In this document: in pieces, positions 17,955-25,086 of the stretch
Layout of the letters: each line of letters begins with the position of its first letter
Numbering within the stretch: the first letter of the stretch is position 1
The notes under the pieces: generated by a model
Told to the model about the DNA's origin: nothing
What the model saw: only the letters and a program-made list of their open reading frames with translations
The model's database searches: none
Program-made: the position numbers and the translations under genes
Source of the DNA: Planctomycetota bacterium
Lineage (GTDB): Bacteria; Planctomycetota; UBA8742; UBA2392
Assembly: GCA_025993795.1 (NCBI GenBank)
Contig: JAMQHL010000006.1
Coordinates: forward strand, 114,410-178,409
Length of the DNA: 64,000 bases
Direction of reading: 5' to 3'

Positions 17955-19223
17955 ATGACCGACGCGGACACGCTGATTGCGGCACTCTATGACTCGTACC
18001 AACGCTGCGTGGACCTGGTCAGCGACCTCACGCCTGCGCAGCTCATGGGCCCGTACCTGCCCGTTGTGAACCCCCTGCGCTGGGAAATCGGGCACGCCAG
18101 CTACTTCTATTCGCGTTGGGTGCTGCGTGATCGCCGTGGTTTGCCGCCCACCCGCCCCGACGAAGACGCGCTGTTTGACTCGATCAGCATCGCCCACACG
18201 ACGCGCTGGAACCTGCCGTTGCCCGGCTTTGACGAGACCCTGGCCTACTGCAAATCCATTCACGACCGCGTTGCCGACGGCCTCTTGCCGGCAGACTTCT
18301 ACCTCACGCGCTACGCCATCTTTCACGAAGACATGCACGGCGAGGCCTTCACCTACACGCGCCAGACACTCGGCTACCCTCAACCCAGGCTTGCGTACCT
18401 GCCGGCGCCCGATGCCGGCTCACTCGAGGGCGACGCTGAAGTCCCCGGTGGCACGTTTCACCTCGGCGCAGCAAGAAATGCCGTGTTCGCCTTCGACAAT
18501 GAAAAGTGGGCCCATCCGGTGACGGTCAAACCGTTCAGGATCGCCAAGGCAGCCGTAAGCCAATCGCAGTTTGCCGCGTTCGTTGATGACGCCGGCTATG
18601 ACAAGCCTGAGCATTGGGGCGAACGGGGCTGGGCGTGGCGCATCGCCCATGGGCGCGCGCATCCCGTGTACTGGCGCAAGCAGGGCGGGCAGTGGCAGCG
18701 CCGCCAGTTCGACACCTGGGTGCCCCTTGAGCCGCACCGCGCCGTGATTCACGTCAGCTGGTACGAAGCGCAGGCCTACTGCCGTTGGGCGGGCCGCCGC
18801 CTGCCGACCGAAGCCGAGTGGGAGTGCGCCGCAAGCTGTGAGCCCGACGGCAAGGGCGGGCTAGGCCCCCGCAAACGGCTTTACCCATGGGGCGATGAGG
18901 CGCCAGGGCCGCAGCACGGCAACCTCGACACCCGCGTGCCGGGCACAGTAGACGTCGGCGCGCACGCGGCAGGCGACAGCGCGTTCGGCGTGCGCCAGAT
19001 GCTTGGCAACGTCTGGGAGTGGACGGACCCCGAGTTCAAGGGCTATCCCGGCTTCGTCGCTGACATGTACCGCGAATACAGCGAGCCATGGTTCGTGGGG
19101 TTCAAGGCGCTGCGTGGCGGCACGTACTGCACACGCTCGCGCCTGATCCGGAACACCTGGCGCAACTTCTACACGCCCCATCGCAACGACGTTCTTGCCG
19201 GGTTTCGTACATGCGCCCTCTGA
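17955..19223 (+). CDS. senA: SenA-type selenoneine synthase (EgtB homologue)
   Basis: The product has 422 residues. An N-terminal DinB-like helical bundle carries a three-histidine iron site: H47 in WEIGHASYF and H124/H128 in FHEDMHGEAF. A C-terminal formylglycine-generating-enzyme/C-type-lectin domain runs from about 155 to the end (HVSWYEAQAYCRWAGRRLPTEAEWE, MLGNVWEWT, GFKALRGGTY). This is the EgtB fold, which couples hercynine to a sulfur or selenium donor with oxygen. It overlaps senB by 13 bp. That pairing is the established signature of selenoneine, not ergothioneine, synthesis, so selenosugar is the likely donor. Without the neighbour, EgtB would be the fallback name. Confidence 0.82.
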   Translation: MTDADTLIAALYDSYQRCVDLVSDLTPAQLMGPYLPVVNPLRWEIGHASYFYSRWVLRDRRGLPPTRPDEDALFDSISIAHTTRWNLPLPGFDETLAYCKSIHDRVADGLLPADFYLTRYAIFHEDMHGEAFTYTRQTLGYPQPRLAYLPAPDAGSLEGDAEVPGGTFHLGAARNAVFAFDNEKWAHPVTVKPFRIAKAAVSQSQFAAFVDDAGYDKPEHWGERGWAWRIAHGRAHPVYWRKQGGQWQRRQFDTWVPLEPHRAVIHVSWYEAQAYCRWAGRRLPTEAEWECAASCEPDGKGGLGPRKRLYPWGDEAPGPQHGNLDTRVPGTVDVGAHAAGDSAFGVRQMLGNVWEWTDPEFKGYPGFVADMYREYSEPWFVGFKALRGGTYCTRSRLIRNTWRNFYTPHRNDVLAGFRTCAL

Positions 19224-20149
19224 AGATTCAACTGCACACGCCCTTCAACCACACACGCCGCGGCAACGGCATCACCGCCGACCGCTGGGCGGACATTTTC
19301 GGACGGCTGGGGCATACGCTCGTGGACCATGGCGCCGACGTGCTTGTCGCGCTGCACGCAAAGCATAGCCACGCCGAAATCCTGAAGTTCAAGGCAGAAT
19401 GTCCGGGCCGCCCCGTGGTGCTGGCGCTGACAGGCACCGACATCTACCGCGACGTGCAGACTGACGAAGAGGCGCAGCTTTCGGTCAGGCTCGCAGATCG
19501 CTTTGTCGTGCTGCAGCCGCACGCGCTGACACAACTGGCACCCGTATACCGCGAGCGCACGCATGTGATTTATCAGTCTGCTGTGGCCCCGGCCAGCCCG
19601 CCGCCGCGGCCATCAGATCATTTCCGCGCCTGCGTGATCGGGCATCTGCGCGAAGTGAAAGACCCGTTTCGCACCGCCGAGGCGCTGCACCTGTTGCCTG
19701 CGGATTCGCGGGTGCGCGTCGTGCACCTGGGCAGCGCGCTGGACCCCGCAATGCACGCCCGTGCCGAGCAAGAGGCACGCACCAATCCGCGATATGAGTG
19801 GCGCGGCGAAGTCAGTCGCGAAGAAACGCTGGCCACGCTTGCGTCATCGCACGTGATGGTGCTGACCAGCATCATGGAAGGCGGCGCAAACGTGCTGACA
19901 GAAGCGATTGCATGCGGGACGCCCGCGATCGTCAGCCGCATGGGCGCCTCGCTGGGCATACTCGGCCCGGAGTATCCGGGCTTGTTCGATGTCGGCGACA
20001 CGCAGGCGCTGGCAGGCCTGCTGCATCGCGCCGAGACCGATGCCGAGTTCTACACCGGACTGCAACAGCGCTGCAAAGCCGGACAGGCGCTGATCGACCC
20101 TGCGCGCGAACAGCAGGCATGGGCCGATCTGCTGGCGGCATGGACCTGA
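19211..20149 (+). CDS. senB: SenB-type selenosugar synthase (TIGR04348 glycosyltransferase)
   Basis: This is a 312-residue GT-B glycosyltransferase. It begins RPLKIQLHTPFNHTRRGNGITADRWADIFGRLGH and contains LVALHAKHSHAEILKF and VLALTGTDIYRD, the signature blocks of TIGR04348. Members called SenB join selenophosphate to a UDP-hexosamine to make a selenosugar used by SenA. The C-terminal donor site HVMVLTSIMEGGANVLTEAIACGTPAIVS is intact. The ATG at 19211 lies inside senA, so the two are coupled; a longer frame from 19088 is spurious. SenC (a selenophosphate synthetase) is not in the window. Confidence 0.85.
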   Translation: MRPLKIQLHTPFNHTRRGNGITADRWADIFGRLGHTLVDHGADVLVALHAKHSHAEILKFKAECPGRPVVLALTGTDIYRDVQTDEEAQLSVRLADRFVVLQPHALTQLAPVYRERTHVIYQSAVAPASPPPRPSDHFRACVIGHLREVKDPFRTAEALHLLPADSRVRVVHLGSALDPAMHARAEQEARTNPRYEWRGEVSREETLATLASSHVMVLTSIMEGGANVLTEAIACGTPAIVSRMGASLGILGPEYPGLFDVGDTQALAGLLHRAETDAEFYTGLQQRCKAGQALIDPAREQQAWADLLAAWT

Positions 20150-20222
20150 TACGATGTTGACGGTCATGCGCGAATCCGCAACTATTGCGCGGGTTGCGTT
20201 CGTCGCCGCCGACCAGCGGTCG

Positions 20223-20228
20223 TACAAT
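20223..20228 (+). promoter_or_regulatory. Possible -10 box of the FG-GAP gene
   Basis: TACAAT lies 40 nt before the ATG at 20269. A weak TTCGTC sits 18 nt upstream. A GC-rich palindromic stretch around CCCCCGGGG follows in the leader. Confidence 0.35.
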
Positions 20229-20268
20229 GGTTGCCCCCGGGGCGTAACCCCTGACCTAAGGAGAGATC

Positions 20269-21366
20269 ATGATTCGGGAGACAGTGCTGGGCGTTCTGGC
20301 CGCGGGCGCGATCGCGCTGCCCGCCCAGACATTTGAAGCGCCGGTGCGCATAAAGGCCGGCGACAACTTCGTGGGCTATGAACACAACAGCCGCGAGCGC
20401 CTGTACCCCTCGCCGGCATTTCATGACATCGACGGCGACGGCAACCTTGAGATGGTGGTGGGCGACCTGTTTGGCAACCTGACAGTTGTCAGCCGTACCA
20501 AGGACGGCTGGAGCGCAGAGAAGCCGCTCAATGGCGCCGATGGCAAGCCGCTGAAGTTCAACAACTGGTGATGCATCGGCATGGGTCCACAGTTCGTGGA
20601 TTTCAATGCCGACGGGATCATGGACATCTTTACCGCCACCTTTGACGGCAGCCCGTGGGTCAGCTATGGCAGCAAAGAAGGCTTCGCCAAGCCTGCGCAC
20701 GTGATGGACAATGAGGGCAGCCGCATCTTTCTCTCACAGTACTGGGACTACGACACCAAGAAGTGGACCAACCACGACCGGACCGGCGGCAAGTCCGCCA
20801 AGGCACACGCGATTTCTGCCGTGGCGTTTGACTGGGACGCCGACAGCGACCTCGACATCATCATGGGCGACCGCGCCGGCGGCCTCTGGATTTGCATTAA
20901 CGAAGGCAGCGCCAAAGAGCCGAAGTTCGCGACGGGCAGCACGCAGCTTATGGTCGGCGACAAGCCCCTCTCCGCGAGCGGAAAAATCACCAACCCGCGC
21001 GTGGTCGATTGGGACGCAGACGGTTTGATCGACATCGTGGTCGGTACTTTTGAGGGCAAGGTCCTGTGGTTCCGCAACACCGGCGAAAAGGGCAAACCCA
21101 AACTGGAAGCAGCCAAAACACTTCTCGACAAGTCCAGCAGTTCCGAGGACCAGCCATGCCCGGACACCGGCTGGTACATCGACGTCCTTGACTACAACGG
21201 CGATGGCAAACTGGACATCGTGGTGGGCGCGTACACGCTGTTCAAGATTGAGAAGCCGGCGGACAGCAAGATCAAGCCGTCCTACGGAGGGCGCACACCG
21301 TACATCTGGGTGTACAACCAGAAGGCCGACAAGACCGACAGAAAAAAGCCGGACATCGAACGCTAA
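20269..21366 (+). CDS. Exported FG-GAP/VCBS repeat protein, candidate selenoprotein with in-frame UGA
   Basis: Codon 101 (20569-20571) is TGA, yet the same frame continues uninterrupted for 265 more codons with the same repeats on both sides, giving 365 residues if read through. The start has TAAGGAGAG and a signal peptide (IRETVLGVLAAGAIALPAQ). FG-GAP/VCBS calcium-binding blades recur: FHDIDGDGNLEMVVGDLFGN, FVDFNADGIMDIFTATFDG, FDWDADSDLDIIMGD, VDWDADGLIDIVVGTFEG and LDYNGDGKLDIVVGAY. The UGA is followed directly by Cys, giving W-U-C, a plausible redox pair. A 37-nt hairpin starting 4 nt after UGA fits a bacterial SECIS. The gene lies 119 bp behind senB. A nonsense mutation or base error is the main alternative. 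Confidence 0.7.
20569..20612 (+). promoter_or_regulatory. UGA codon with bacterial SECIS-like hairpin
   Basis: After UGA (20569-20571) and four bases, a lower stem UCGGCAU (20576-20582) pairs perfectly with AUGCCGA (20606-20612). Three G-U pairs and a CA bulge follow. The upper stem UCCAC (20586-20590) pairs with GUGGA (20596-20600), closing a 5-nt loop AGUUC. A guanine is the second loop base, 20 nt after the UGA. Bacterial SECIS elements need a small apical loop with a G in its first two bases at about this distance. Confidence 0.65.
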
Positions 21367-21381
21367 CCAAGGTCTGTATAA

Positions 21382-21417
21382 AACCCCGCGGGCAATCGCC
21401 CGCGGGGTTCGTTTAAT
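21382..21417 (+). terminator. Rho-independent terminator
   Basis: A perfect 12-bp stem (AACCCCGCGGGC, 21382-21393, with 21398-21409) has the 4-nt loop AATC and is followed by CGTTTAAT. It ends the FG-GAP gene and isolates it from rtcB. Confidence 0.85.
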
Positions 21418-21459
21418 GCAACCCCTCTGCGTTCCGGTACAGTACTGACTGAGGACGCA

Positions 21460-22683
21460 ATGCCGTACAAGATGATTACTCACAAGGGCGCCGTGCCGAT
21501 CAAGGCGTGGATTGAGGGCGTTCACTTTGACGCCAACGCCGAGCAGCAGCTCATCAACACCGCCAAGTTGCCGATTATTCACAAGTGGGTCGCTGCAATG
21601 CCTGACGTGCATTGGGGCCTGGGCGCGACCGTCGGTTCCGTTGTGCCGACACTCAAGGCCATCATCCCCGCGGCCGTCGGCGTAGACATCGGCTGCGGCA
21701 TGTGCGCCGTGAAGACCTCGCTGAAGGCGGAGCAGCTGCCCGACAACCTGTTGCCGATTCGCGGCGCGATCGAGCGCGCCGTGCCGCATGGCCGCACCGA
21801 CCGTGGCGGCCCGGGCGACCGCGGCGCATGGAACGACCCGCCCGATCACGTGGCAGCGGCATACAGGGCTCTGGAAGCAGGCTACAAGGCAATCACCGAC
21901 AAGTACCCAAAGCTTGCGCGCAACGCCCACCCCGCAGGCCAGCTTGGCACGCTGGGCACGGGCAATCATTTCATTGAGGTCTGCCTGGACGAGGCAGGTC
22001 ACGTCTGGTTCATGCTGCACAGCGGCTCGCGCGGCGTGGGCAACCGCATCGGCACATATTTTATCCAGCTTGCCAAGAACGACATGCGCCAGCATATGAA
22101 GAACCTGCCTGACGAAAACCTCGCCTATCTCGATGAAGGCACCGAGCACTTCGACGACTATGTAGAAGCCGTGCACTGGGCGCAGGAGTACGCGCACGTC
22201 AACCGCGAGTGCATGATGCGCGCGGTGACCAGCGCCGTGGCGATCACGGGGCTGGTGCCCGAGTTCAACGCCGAGCTGATGGCTGTGAACTGCCACCACA
22301 ATTACGTGCAGCGCGAAACGCACTATGGCCAAGAAGTGTTCGTGACGCGCAAGGGCGCCGTAAGCGCCCGCCAGGGCCAGCTGGGTATCATCCCCGGCAG
22401 CATGGGCGCGCGCAGCTACATTGTCTGCGGCAAGGGCTGCGAGGAAAGTTTTCACTCGTGCAGCCACGGTGCGGGCCGCGTCATGAGCCGCAACGAGGCG
22501 CGCAAGCGCTTCACGGTCAAGGACCATGAGGCGGCAACGCAGGGCGTGGAGTGCCGCAAGGACAAGGACGTGATCGACGAAACGCCTGCGGCCTATAAGG
22601 ACATCGACGCAGTGATGGCAGCCCAGGGCGACCTGGTTGAGATCCTGCACACACTGAAGCAGGTCGTGTGCGTGAAGGGTTGA
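21460..22683 (+). CDS. rtcB: RNA-splicing ligase RtcB
   Basis: This 407-residue enzyme joins RNA 2',3'-cyclic phosphate or 3'-phosphate ends to 5'-OH ends using GTP and Mn2+; it repairs nicked tRNAs and other RNAs in the cytoplasm. Metal and guanylylation residues are in place: D76 and C79 in GVDIGCGMC, GTGNHF near 168, LHSGSRGVGN, NCHHNY, and the guanylylated histidine about residue 336 in CSHGAGRVMSR. The length is typical of the short bacterial form. GAGGA precedes the ATG, and TACAGT at 21439-21444 may be the -10. It forms an operon with rtcA 1 bp downstream. Confidence 0.93.
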   Translation: MPYKMITHKGAVPIKAWIEGVHFDANAEQQLINTAKLPIIHKWVAAMPDVHWGLGATVGSVVPTLKAIIPAAVGVDIGCGMCAVKTSLKAEQLPDNLLPIRGAIERAVPHGRTDRGGPGDRGAWNDPPDHVAAAYRALEAGYKAITDKYPKLARNAHPAGQLGTLGTGNHFIEVCLDEAGHVWFMLHSGSRGVGNRIGTYFIQLAKNDMRQHMKNLPDENLAYLDEGTEHFDDYVEAVHWAQEYAHVNRECMMRAVTSAVAITGLVPEFNAELMAVNCHHNYVQRETHYGQEVFVTRKGAVSARQGQLGIIPGSMGARSYIVCGKGCEESFHSCSHGAGRVMSRNEARKRFTVKDHEAATQGVECRKDKDVIDETPAAYKDIDAVMAAQGDLVEILHTLKQVVCVKG

Positions 22684-22684
22684 C

Positions 22685-23698
22685 GTGATCGAGATTGACG
22701 GCAGCGAGGGCGAAGGCGGCGGGCAGGTGCTTCGCACCTCGCTCGCGCTTTCGGTTATTACGCGCCAGCCGTTCCGCCTGTTCAACATTCGTGCCGGCCG
22801 CGAAAAGCCCGGTCTGGGACAGCAGCACCTGGCGTGTGTGCGCGCGGCGCAGCAAGTCAGCAACGCTGCCGTCACCGGCGACGAGATCGGCAGCCGTGAC
22901 CTGGCATTCGCACCGCAGGGCATCTACCCGGGCAAGCATCGGTTCAGCGTGGGCTCGGCGGGCAGCGCGTCGCTGGTGCTGCAGACCGTGCTGTACCCGC
23001 TGCTGCACGCCGCCGGCGAAAGCCACGTCAGCATTGAGGGCGGCACGCACAATGCCTGGGCTCCGCCACTGGATTTTCTGCAGCACGCGTTTCTGCCCCT
23101 CGTTGGTCGTGCCGGCATTCAAATGGATCTTTGGGCCGAGCGGTTGGGGTTCTTCCCGGCCGGTGGCGGCGAGATTCACGCGCGTATTCAGCCGTGGGCG
23201 GTGCGTGAGAGACTCAAGTTGCACGAGCGCGGCTCGGTGACACTGGCGGCTGTGGCCTACGTGGCGAACCTGCCCGAAAACGTAGGCGAGCGCGAACTCG
23301 GCATCATCGGGCGCGCGCTGAATGTAAGCGACCTGCGCCAGGAACGCCCGGGCGGGCTGGGCCCCGGCAACGCAGTGTGCGTGTTCGCGCGCGGCGGGCA
23401 TGCGACAGAAGTCGTCACCGCCTTCGGAAAGCGCGGCAAAGCCGCAGAAACCGTGGCCAAAGAGGCTGTGCGCGAGATGAAGGCCTACCTGAAGTCAGGG
23501 GCGCCGGTGGGTGAGTACCTGGCCGACCAGTTGCTGCTGCCGCTGGCGCTGGGTGCCGGCGGCAGCTTCATAACGCTCAAGCCCACGCTGCACACGACGA
23601 CGAACATGGCAACGATCGGCCGTTTTGTGGATGTCGAGATCGATGTGGCGGAGCACCAGGGCTTGTGGTGCGTGACAGTGGCGCCGAAAGAAAAATGA
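22685..23698 (+). CDS. rtcA: RNA 3'-terminal phosphate cyclase RtcA
   Basis: This 337-residue enzyme converts RNA 3'-phosphate to 2',3'-cyclic phosphate with ATP, the substrate form used by RtcB. The N-terminal signature DGSEGEGGGQVLRTSLALS is intact, as is the adenylylated histidine about residue 303 in LHTTTNMATIG. RPGGLGPGN and NIRAGREKPGLGQQH are further family blocks. The GTG start lies 1 bp after the rtcB stop. Together they are an RNA-repair operon. No RtcR-type sigma54 activator is present. It ends just before the palindromic operator of the tRNA array. Confidence 0.92.
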   Translation: MIEIDGSEGEGGGQVLRTSLALSVITRQPFRLFNIRAGREKPGLGQQHLACVRAAQQVSNAAVTGDEIGSRDLAFAPQGIYPGKHRFSVGSAGSASLVLQTVLYPLLHAAGESHVSIEGGTHNAWAPPLDFLQHAFLPLVGRAGIQMDLWAERLGFFPAGGGEIHARIQPWAVRERLKLHERGSVTLAAVAYVANLPENVGERELGIIGRALNVSDLRQERPGGLGPGNAVCVFARGGHATEVVTAFGKRGKAAETVAKEAVREMKAYLKSGAPVGEYLADQLLLPLALGAGGSFITLKPTLHTTTNMATIGRFVDVEIDVAEHQGLWCVTVAPKEK

Positions 23699-23726
23699 AA
23701 CCCGGGGCAACCCGCGGGCGTTACAG

Positions 23727-23762
23727 TATTGACGCGTCAATAAAGATATTGACACGTCAATA
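23727..23762. promoter_or_regulatory. Tandem palindromic operator
   Basis: Two 16-bp palindromes, TATTGACGCGTCAATA (23727-23742) and TATTGACACGTCAATA (23747-23762), are spaced exactly 20 bp apart, about two helical turns, so two repressor dimers would bind the same face. The second contains the -35 box TTGACA. The same core TTGACGCGTCAA recurs at 32466-32477. Confidence 0.65.
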
Positions 23763-23777
23763 GGCGCGGGGTAAGCT
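23749..23777 (+). promoter_or_regulatory. Sigma70-type promoter of the tRNA array
   Basis: TTGACA (23749-23754), a 17-bp spacer and TAAGCT (23772-23777) form the best -35/-10 pair in the window. It is overlapped by the palindromic operator. Confidence 0.6.
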
Positions 23778-23796
23778 CGCGATCAAGGAGATAGTC

Positions 23797-23883
23797 GTGT
23801 CGCAGCCAAAAGCCAACCGAGATTTCGCGCCCCGCCTTGAGCGGGCACAGCGCGGTCATGGCCCAGGGGGTCCGACGCTTTGA
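23797..23883 (+). CDS. Possible 28-residue leader peptide
   Basis: A GTG start preceded by AAGGAGATA opens a 28-codon frame (VSQPKANRDFAPRLERAQRG, then HGPGGPTL, stop). It lies between the operator-promoter and a terminator-like hairpin ahead of the first tRNA. This arrangement resembles an attenuator leader, but the peptide has no run of one amino acid that would identify the signal. It could also be a chance frame. Confidence 0.4.
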   Translation: MSQPKANRDFAPRLERAQRGHGPGGPTL

Positions 23884-23900
23884 AGGCGCGTGTGCGCCGC

Positions 23901-23936
23901 AAGCGGGGACCCGGTGACGGGTCCCCGCTTCGTTGT
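23901..23936 (+). terminator. Terminator or attenuator hairpin before the tRNA array
   Basis: A perfect 12-bp stem (AAGCGGGGACCC, 23901-23912, with 23919-23930) has a 6-nt loop and is followed by CGTTGT. It lies between the leader ORF and tRNA-His, so transcripts must pass it to reach the tRNAs unless the array has its own promoter. Confidence 0.6.
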
Positions 23937-24007
23937 GTGCGGGTTGGTGTAGCGGACGCATTGCGCTTTGTGAAAGCGAAGGGGCGGTTCGAATCCGCGC
24001 CCGCACC
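23937..24007 (+). tRNA. tRNA-His (GTG)
   Basis: The acceptor GTGCGGG/CCCGCAC pairs perfectly and the discriminator is C, as in bacterial tRNA-His. The anticodon loop is TTGTGAA on a 4-bp stem. The T-loop is TTCGAAT. The base at -1 is T, so the usual encoded G-1 is missing. CCA is not encoded. Confidence 0.8.
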
Positions 24008-24010
24008 CAT

Positions 24011-24084
24011 GTGCCGGTAGCTCAACGGAAGAGCGCCGCGTTGAAGCCGCGGAAATCGTGGTTCAAGTCCATGCCGGCACACCA
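24011..24084 (+). tRNA. tRNA-Phe (GAA)
   Basis: Acceptor GTGCCGG/CCGGCAC, anticodon stem CCGCG/CGCGG with loop TTGAAGC, and T-arm GTGG/CCAT around TTCAAGT. CCA is encoded. Confidence 0.9.
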
Positions 24085-24113
24085 GCTCTTTGACAACTGC
24101 GCCGAGATTCAAG

Positions 24114-24188
24114 GCCCTCGTGGTTCAGTGGCAGAATTCCTGATTGCCAGTCAGGGGACGGTCGGTTCGATTCCGCCCGGGGGCTCCA
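24114..24188 (+). tRNA. tRNA-Gly (GCC)
   Basis: Acceptor GCCCTCG/CGGGGGC, anticodon stem CCTGA/TCAGG with loop TTGCCAG, and T-loop TTCGATT. CCA is encoded. Confidence 0.9.
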
Positions 24189-24233
24189 CGCGTTGCGCCG
24201 AAGCCTTGCGCAAGGCGGACGCATCAAACACAT

Positions 24234-24308
24234 GGGCCGGTAGTGTCAACGCGAGCACGCGTGCCTTGCAAGCACGCAGACTGGGTTGAACTCCCAGCCG
24301 GTCCACCA
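24234..24308 (+). tRNA. tRNA-Ala (TGC)
   Basis: Acceptor GGGCCGG/CCGGTCC contains the G3-U70 pair that identifies alanine. The anticodon stem is CGTGC/GCACG with loop CTTGCAA. The T-loop is TTGAACT. CCA is encoded. Confidence 0.9.
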
Positions 24309-24313
24309 GACTT

Positions 24314-24387
24314 TGGCTCGTCGTCTAATGGAAGGATGCAAGCTTGCGGAGCTTGTGATGCAGGTTCGAATCCTGCCGGGCCAGCCA
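24314..24387 (+). tRNA. tRNA-Arg (GCG)
   Basis: Acceptor TGGCTCG/CGGGCCA, anticodon stem CAAGC/GCTTG with loop TTGCGGA, and T-arm GCAGG/CCTGC. CCA is encoded. The anticodon GCG is unusual, since most bacteria read CGN with ACG (inosine). Confidence 0.9.
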
Positions 24388-24417
24388 ATCGCATGGGTGA
24401 CACCGGGTCGCCCGCAC

Positions 24418-24491
24418 AGAGGCATAGCTCAAGGGCAGAGCAGTCGATTGATAATCGGCAGATCGTGGTTCGACTCCACGTGTCTCTACCA
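24418..24491 (+). tRNA. tRNA-Ile (GAT)
   Basis: Acceptor AGAGGCA/TGTCTCT, anticodon stem GTCGA/TCGGC with loop TTGATAA, and T-loop TTCGACT. CCA is encoded. Confidence 0.9.
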
Positions 24492-24495
24492 GCCT

Positions 24496-24570
24496 GGCCC
24501 CATGGTCCAACGGCTACGATGCCCGATTGTCTATCGGGAGACCGGGGTTCAACTCCCCGTGGGGTCGCCA
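24496..24570 (+). tRNA. tRNA-Asp (GTC)
   Basis: Acceptor GGCCCCA/TGGGGTC, anticodon stem CCCGA/TCGGG with loop TTGTCTA, G discriminator, and CCA encoded. Confidence 0.9.
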
Positions 24571-24645
24571 GGGCGTATCGTCTAACGGCCAGGATCTCTG
24601 ATTCTCAATCAGAAGGTCGGGGTTCGATTCCCCGTACGCTCACCA
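24571..24645 (+). tRNA. tRNA-Glu (CTC)
   Basis: Acceptor GGGCGTA/TACGCTC, anticodon stem TCTGA/TCAGA with loop TTCTCAA, and T-arm CGGGG/CCCCG. CCA is encoded. It directly abuts tRNA-Asp. Confidence 0.9.
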
Positions 24646-24650
24646 GTACT

Positions 24651-24703
24651 GAAAGCCCGCGGCGGAAGCAGCAGGCCGCCCGCGCGTTGCCGCGCGGGCT
24701 TTC
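24651..24703 (+). repeat. Inter-tRNA hairpin
   Basis: A perfect 11-bp inverted repeat (GAAAGCCCGCG, 24651-24661, with 24693-24703) lies between tRNA-Glu and tRNA-Pro. Its right arm ends on the first base of tRNA-Pro. It could be a processing hairpin. Confidence 0.55.
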
Positions 24704-24777
24704 GCGGAGTAGTCCAGAGGCCGGACGCTTGCCCCGGGAGCAAGAGACCGTGGGTTCGAATCCCACCTCCGCGACCA
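24703..24777 (+). tRNA. tRNA-Pro (CGG)
   Basis: Acceptor CGCGGAG/CTCCGCG is perfect. The anticodon stem is CTTGC/GCAAG with loop CCCGGGA. Position 33 is C rather than the near-universal U. T-arm GTGGG/CCCAC. CCA is encoded. Confidence 0.85.
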
Positions 24778-24782
24778 GATTT

Positions 24783-24856
24783 TCCCGGTTCGTCCAATGG
24801 CAGGGCCCCTGCCTTACAAGCAGGTGACGAGTGTTCGATTCACTCACCGGGGACCA
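24783..24856 (+). tRNA. tRNA-Val (TAC)
   Basis: Acceptor TCCCGGT/ACCGGGG, anticodon stem CCTGC/GCAGG with loop CTTACAA, and T-arm GAGTG/CACTC. CCA is encoded. Confidence 0.9.
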
Positions 24857-24857
24857 G

Positions 24858-24931
24858 GCCGCTGTCGTCTAACGCCAGGATGCGCCCCTCGTAGCGGCGC
24901 GATGCCGGTTGAACTCCGGCCTGCGGCTCCA
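24858..24931 (+). tRNA. tRNA-Thr (CGT), imperfect
   Basis: The anticodon loop is CTCGTAG (anticodon CGT), and the T-arm GCCGG/CCGGC is perfect. Defects: a T-T mismatch in the acceptor (GCCGCTG/CTGCGGC), a C-C mismatch at 31/39, and a D-loop one G short. CCA is encoded. A standard tRNA-Thr with the same anticodon lies at 29923, so this copy may be decaying. Confidence 0.65.
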
Positions 24932-24975
24932 AGGGGGCTGGCGCTGTTTCGGAACGACACAGTGCCTGACCCCCT
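24932..24975. repeat. REP-like hairpin
   Basis: AGGGGG/CCCCCT and GGCGCTGT/ACAGTGCC arms form a long imperfect stem with an 11-nt loop. The sequence around ACAGTGCCTGACCCCCT has the look of a dispersed REP element. Confidence 0.5.
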
Positions 24976-24989
24976 CCAACAACCAACTT

Positions 24990-25064
24990 GTCGCGGCGCG
25001 CGCCGGTGCGCAGCCGGGATTCATAATCCTGGTCTTGAGGGTTCAACTCCCTCCGCCGCCACCA
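24990..25064 (+). tRNA. tRNA-Met (CAT)-like, aberrant D-arm
   Basis: The 3' half is normal: anticodon stem CGGGA/TCCTG with loop TTCATAA, T-arm GAGGG/CCCTC with TTCAACT, acceptor CGCCGCC, A, CCA. The best 5' acceptor, CGCGGCG (24992-24998), leaves a first-pair C-C mismatch. Only about 16 nt remain before the anticodon stem, and they are all G/C-rich with no normal D-loop. It lacks the GGG/CCC pairs of an initiator. Confidence 0.5.
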
Positions 25065-25086
25065 CGCACACCAGAAAGGAGACGCC

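Noticed and set aside
20269..20571. Treating the first 100 codons of the FG-GAP gene as a separate short protein
   Set aside because: It stops inside a repeat and the same frame and domain continue; a recoded UGA or a nonsense mutation explains it better.
20734..22923. A 729-residue frame on the minus strand
   Set aside because: It is antisense to the FG-GAP and rtcB genes and carries no signal or motif.
24144..24827. Frames running across the tRNA array
   Set aside because: They overlap well-folded tRNA genes and translate tRNA sequence.
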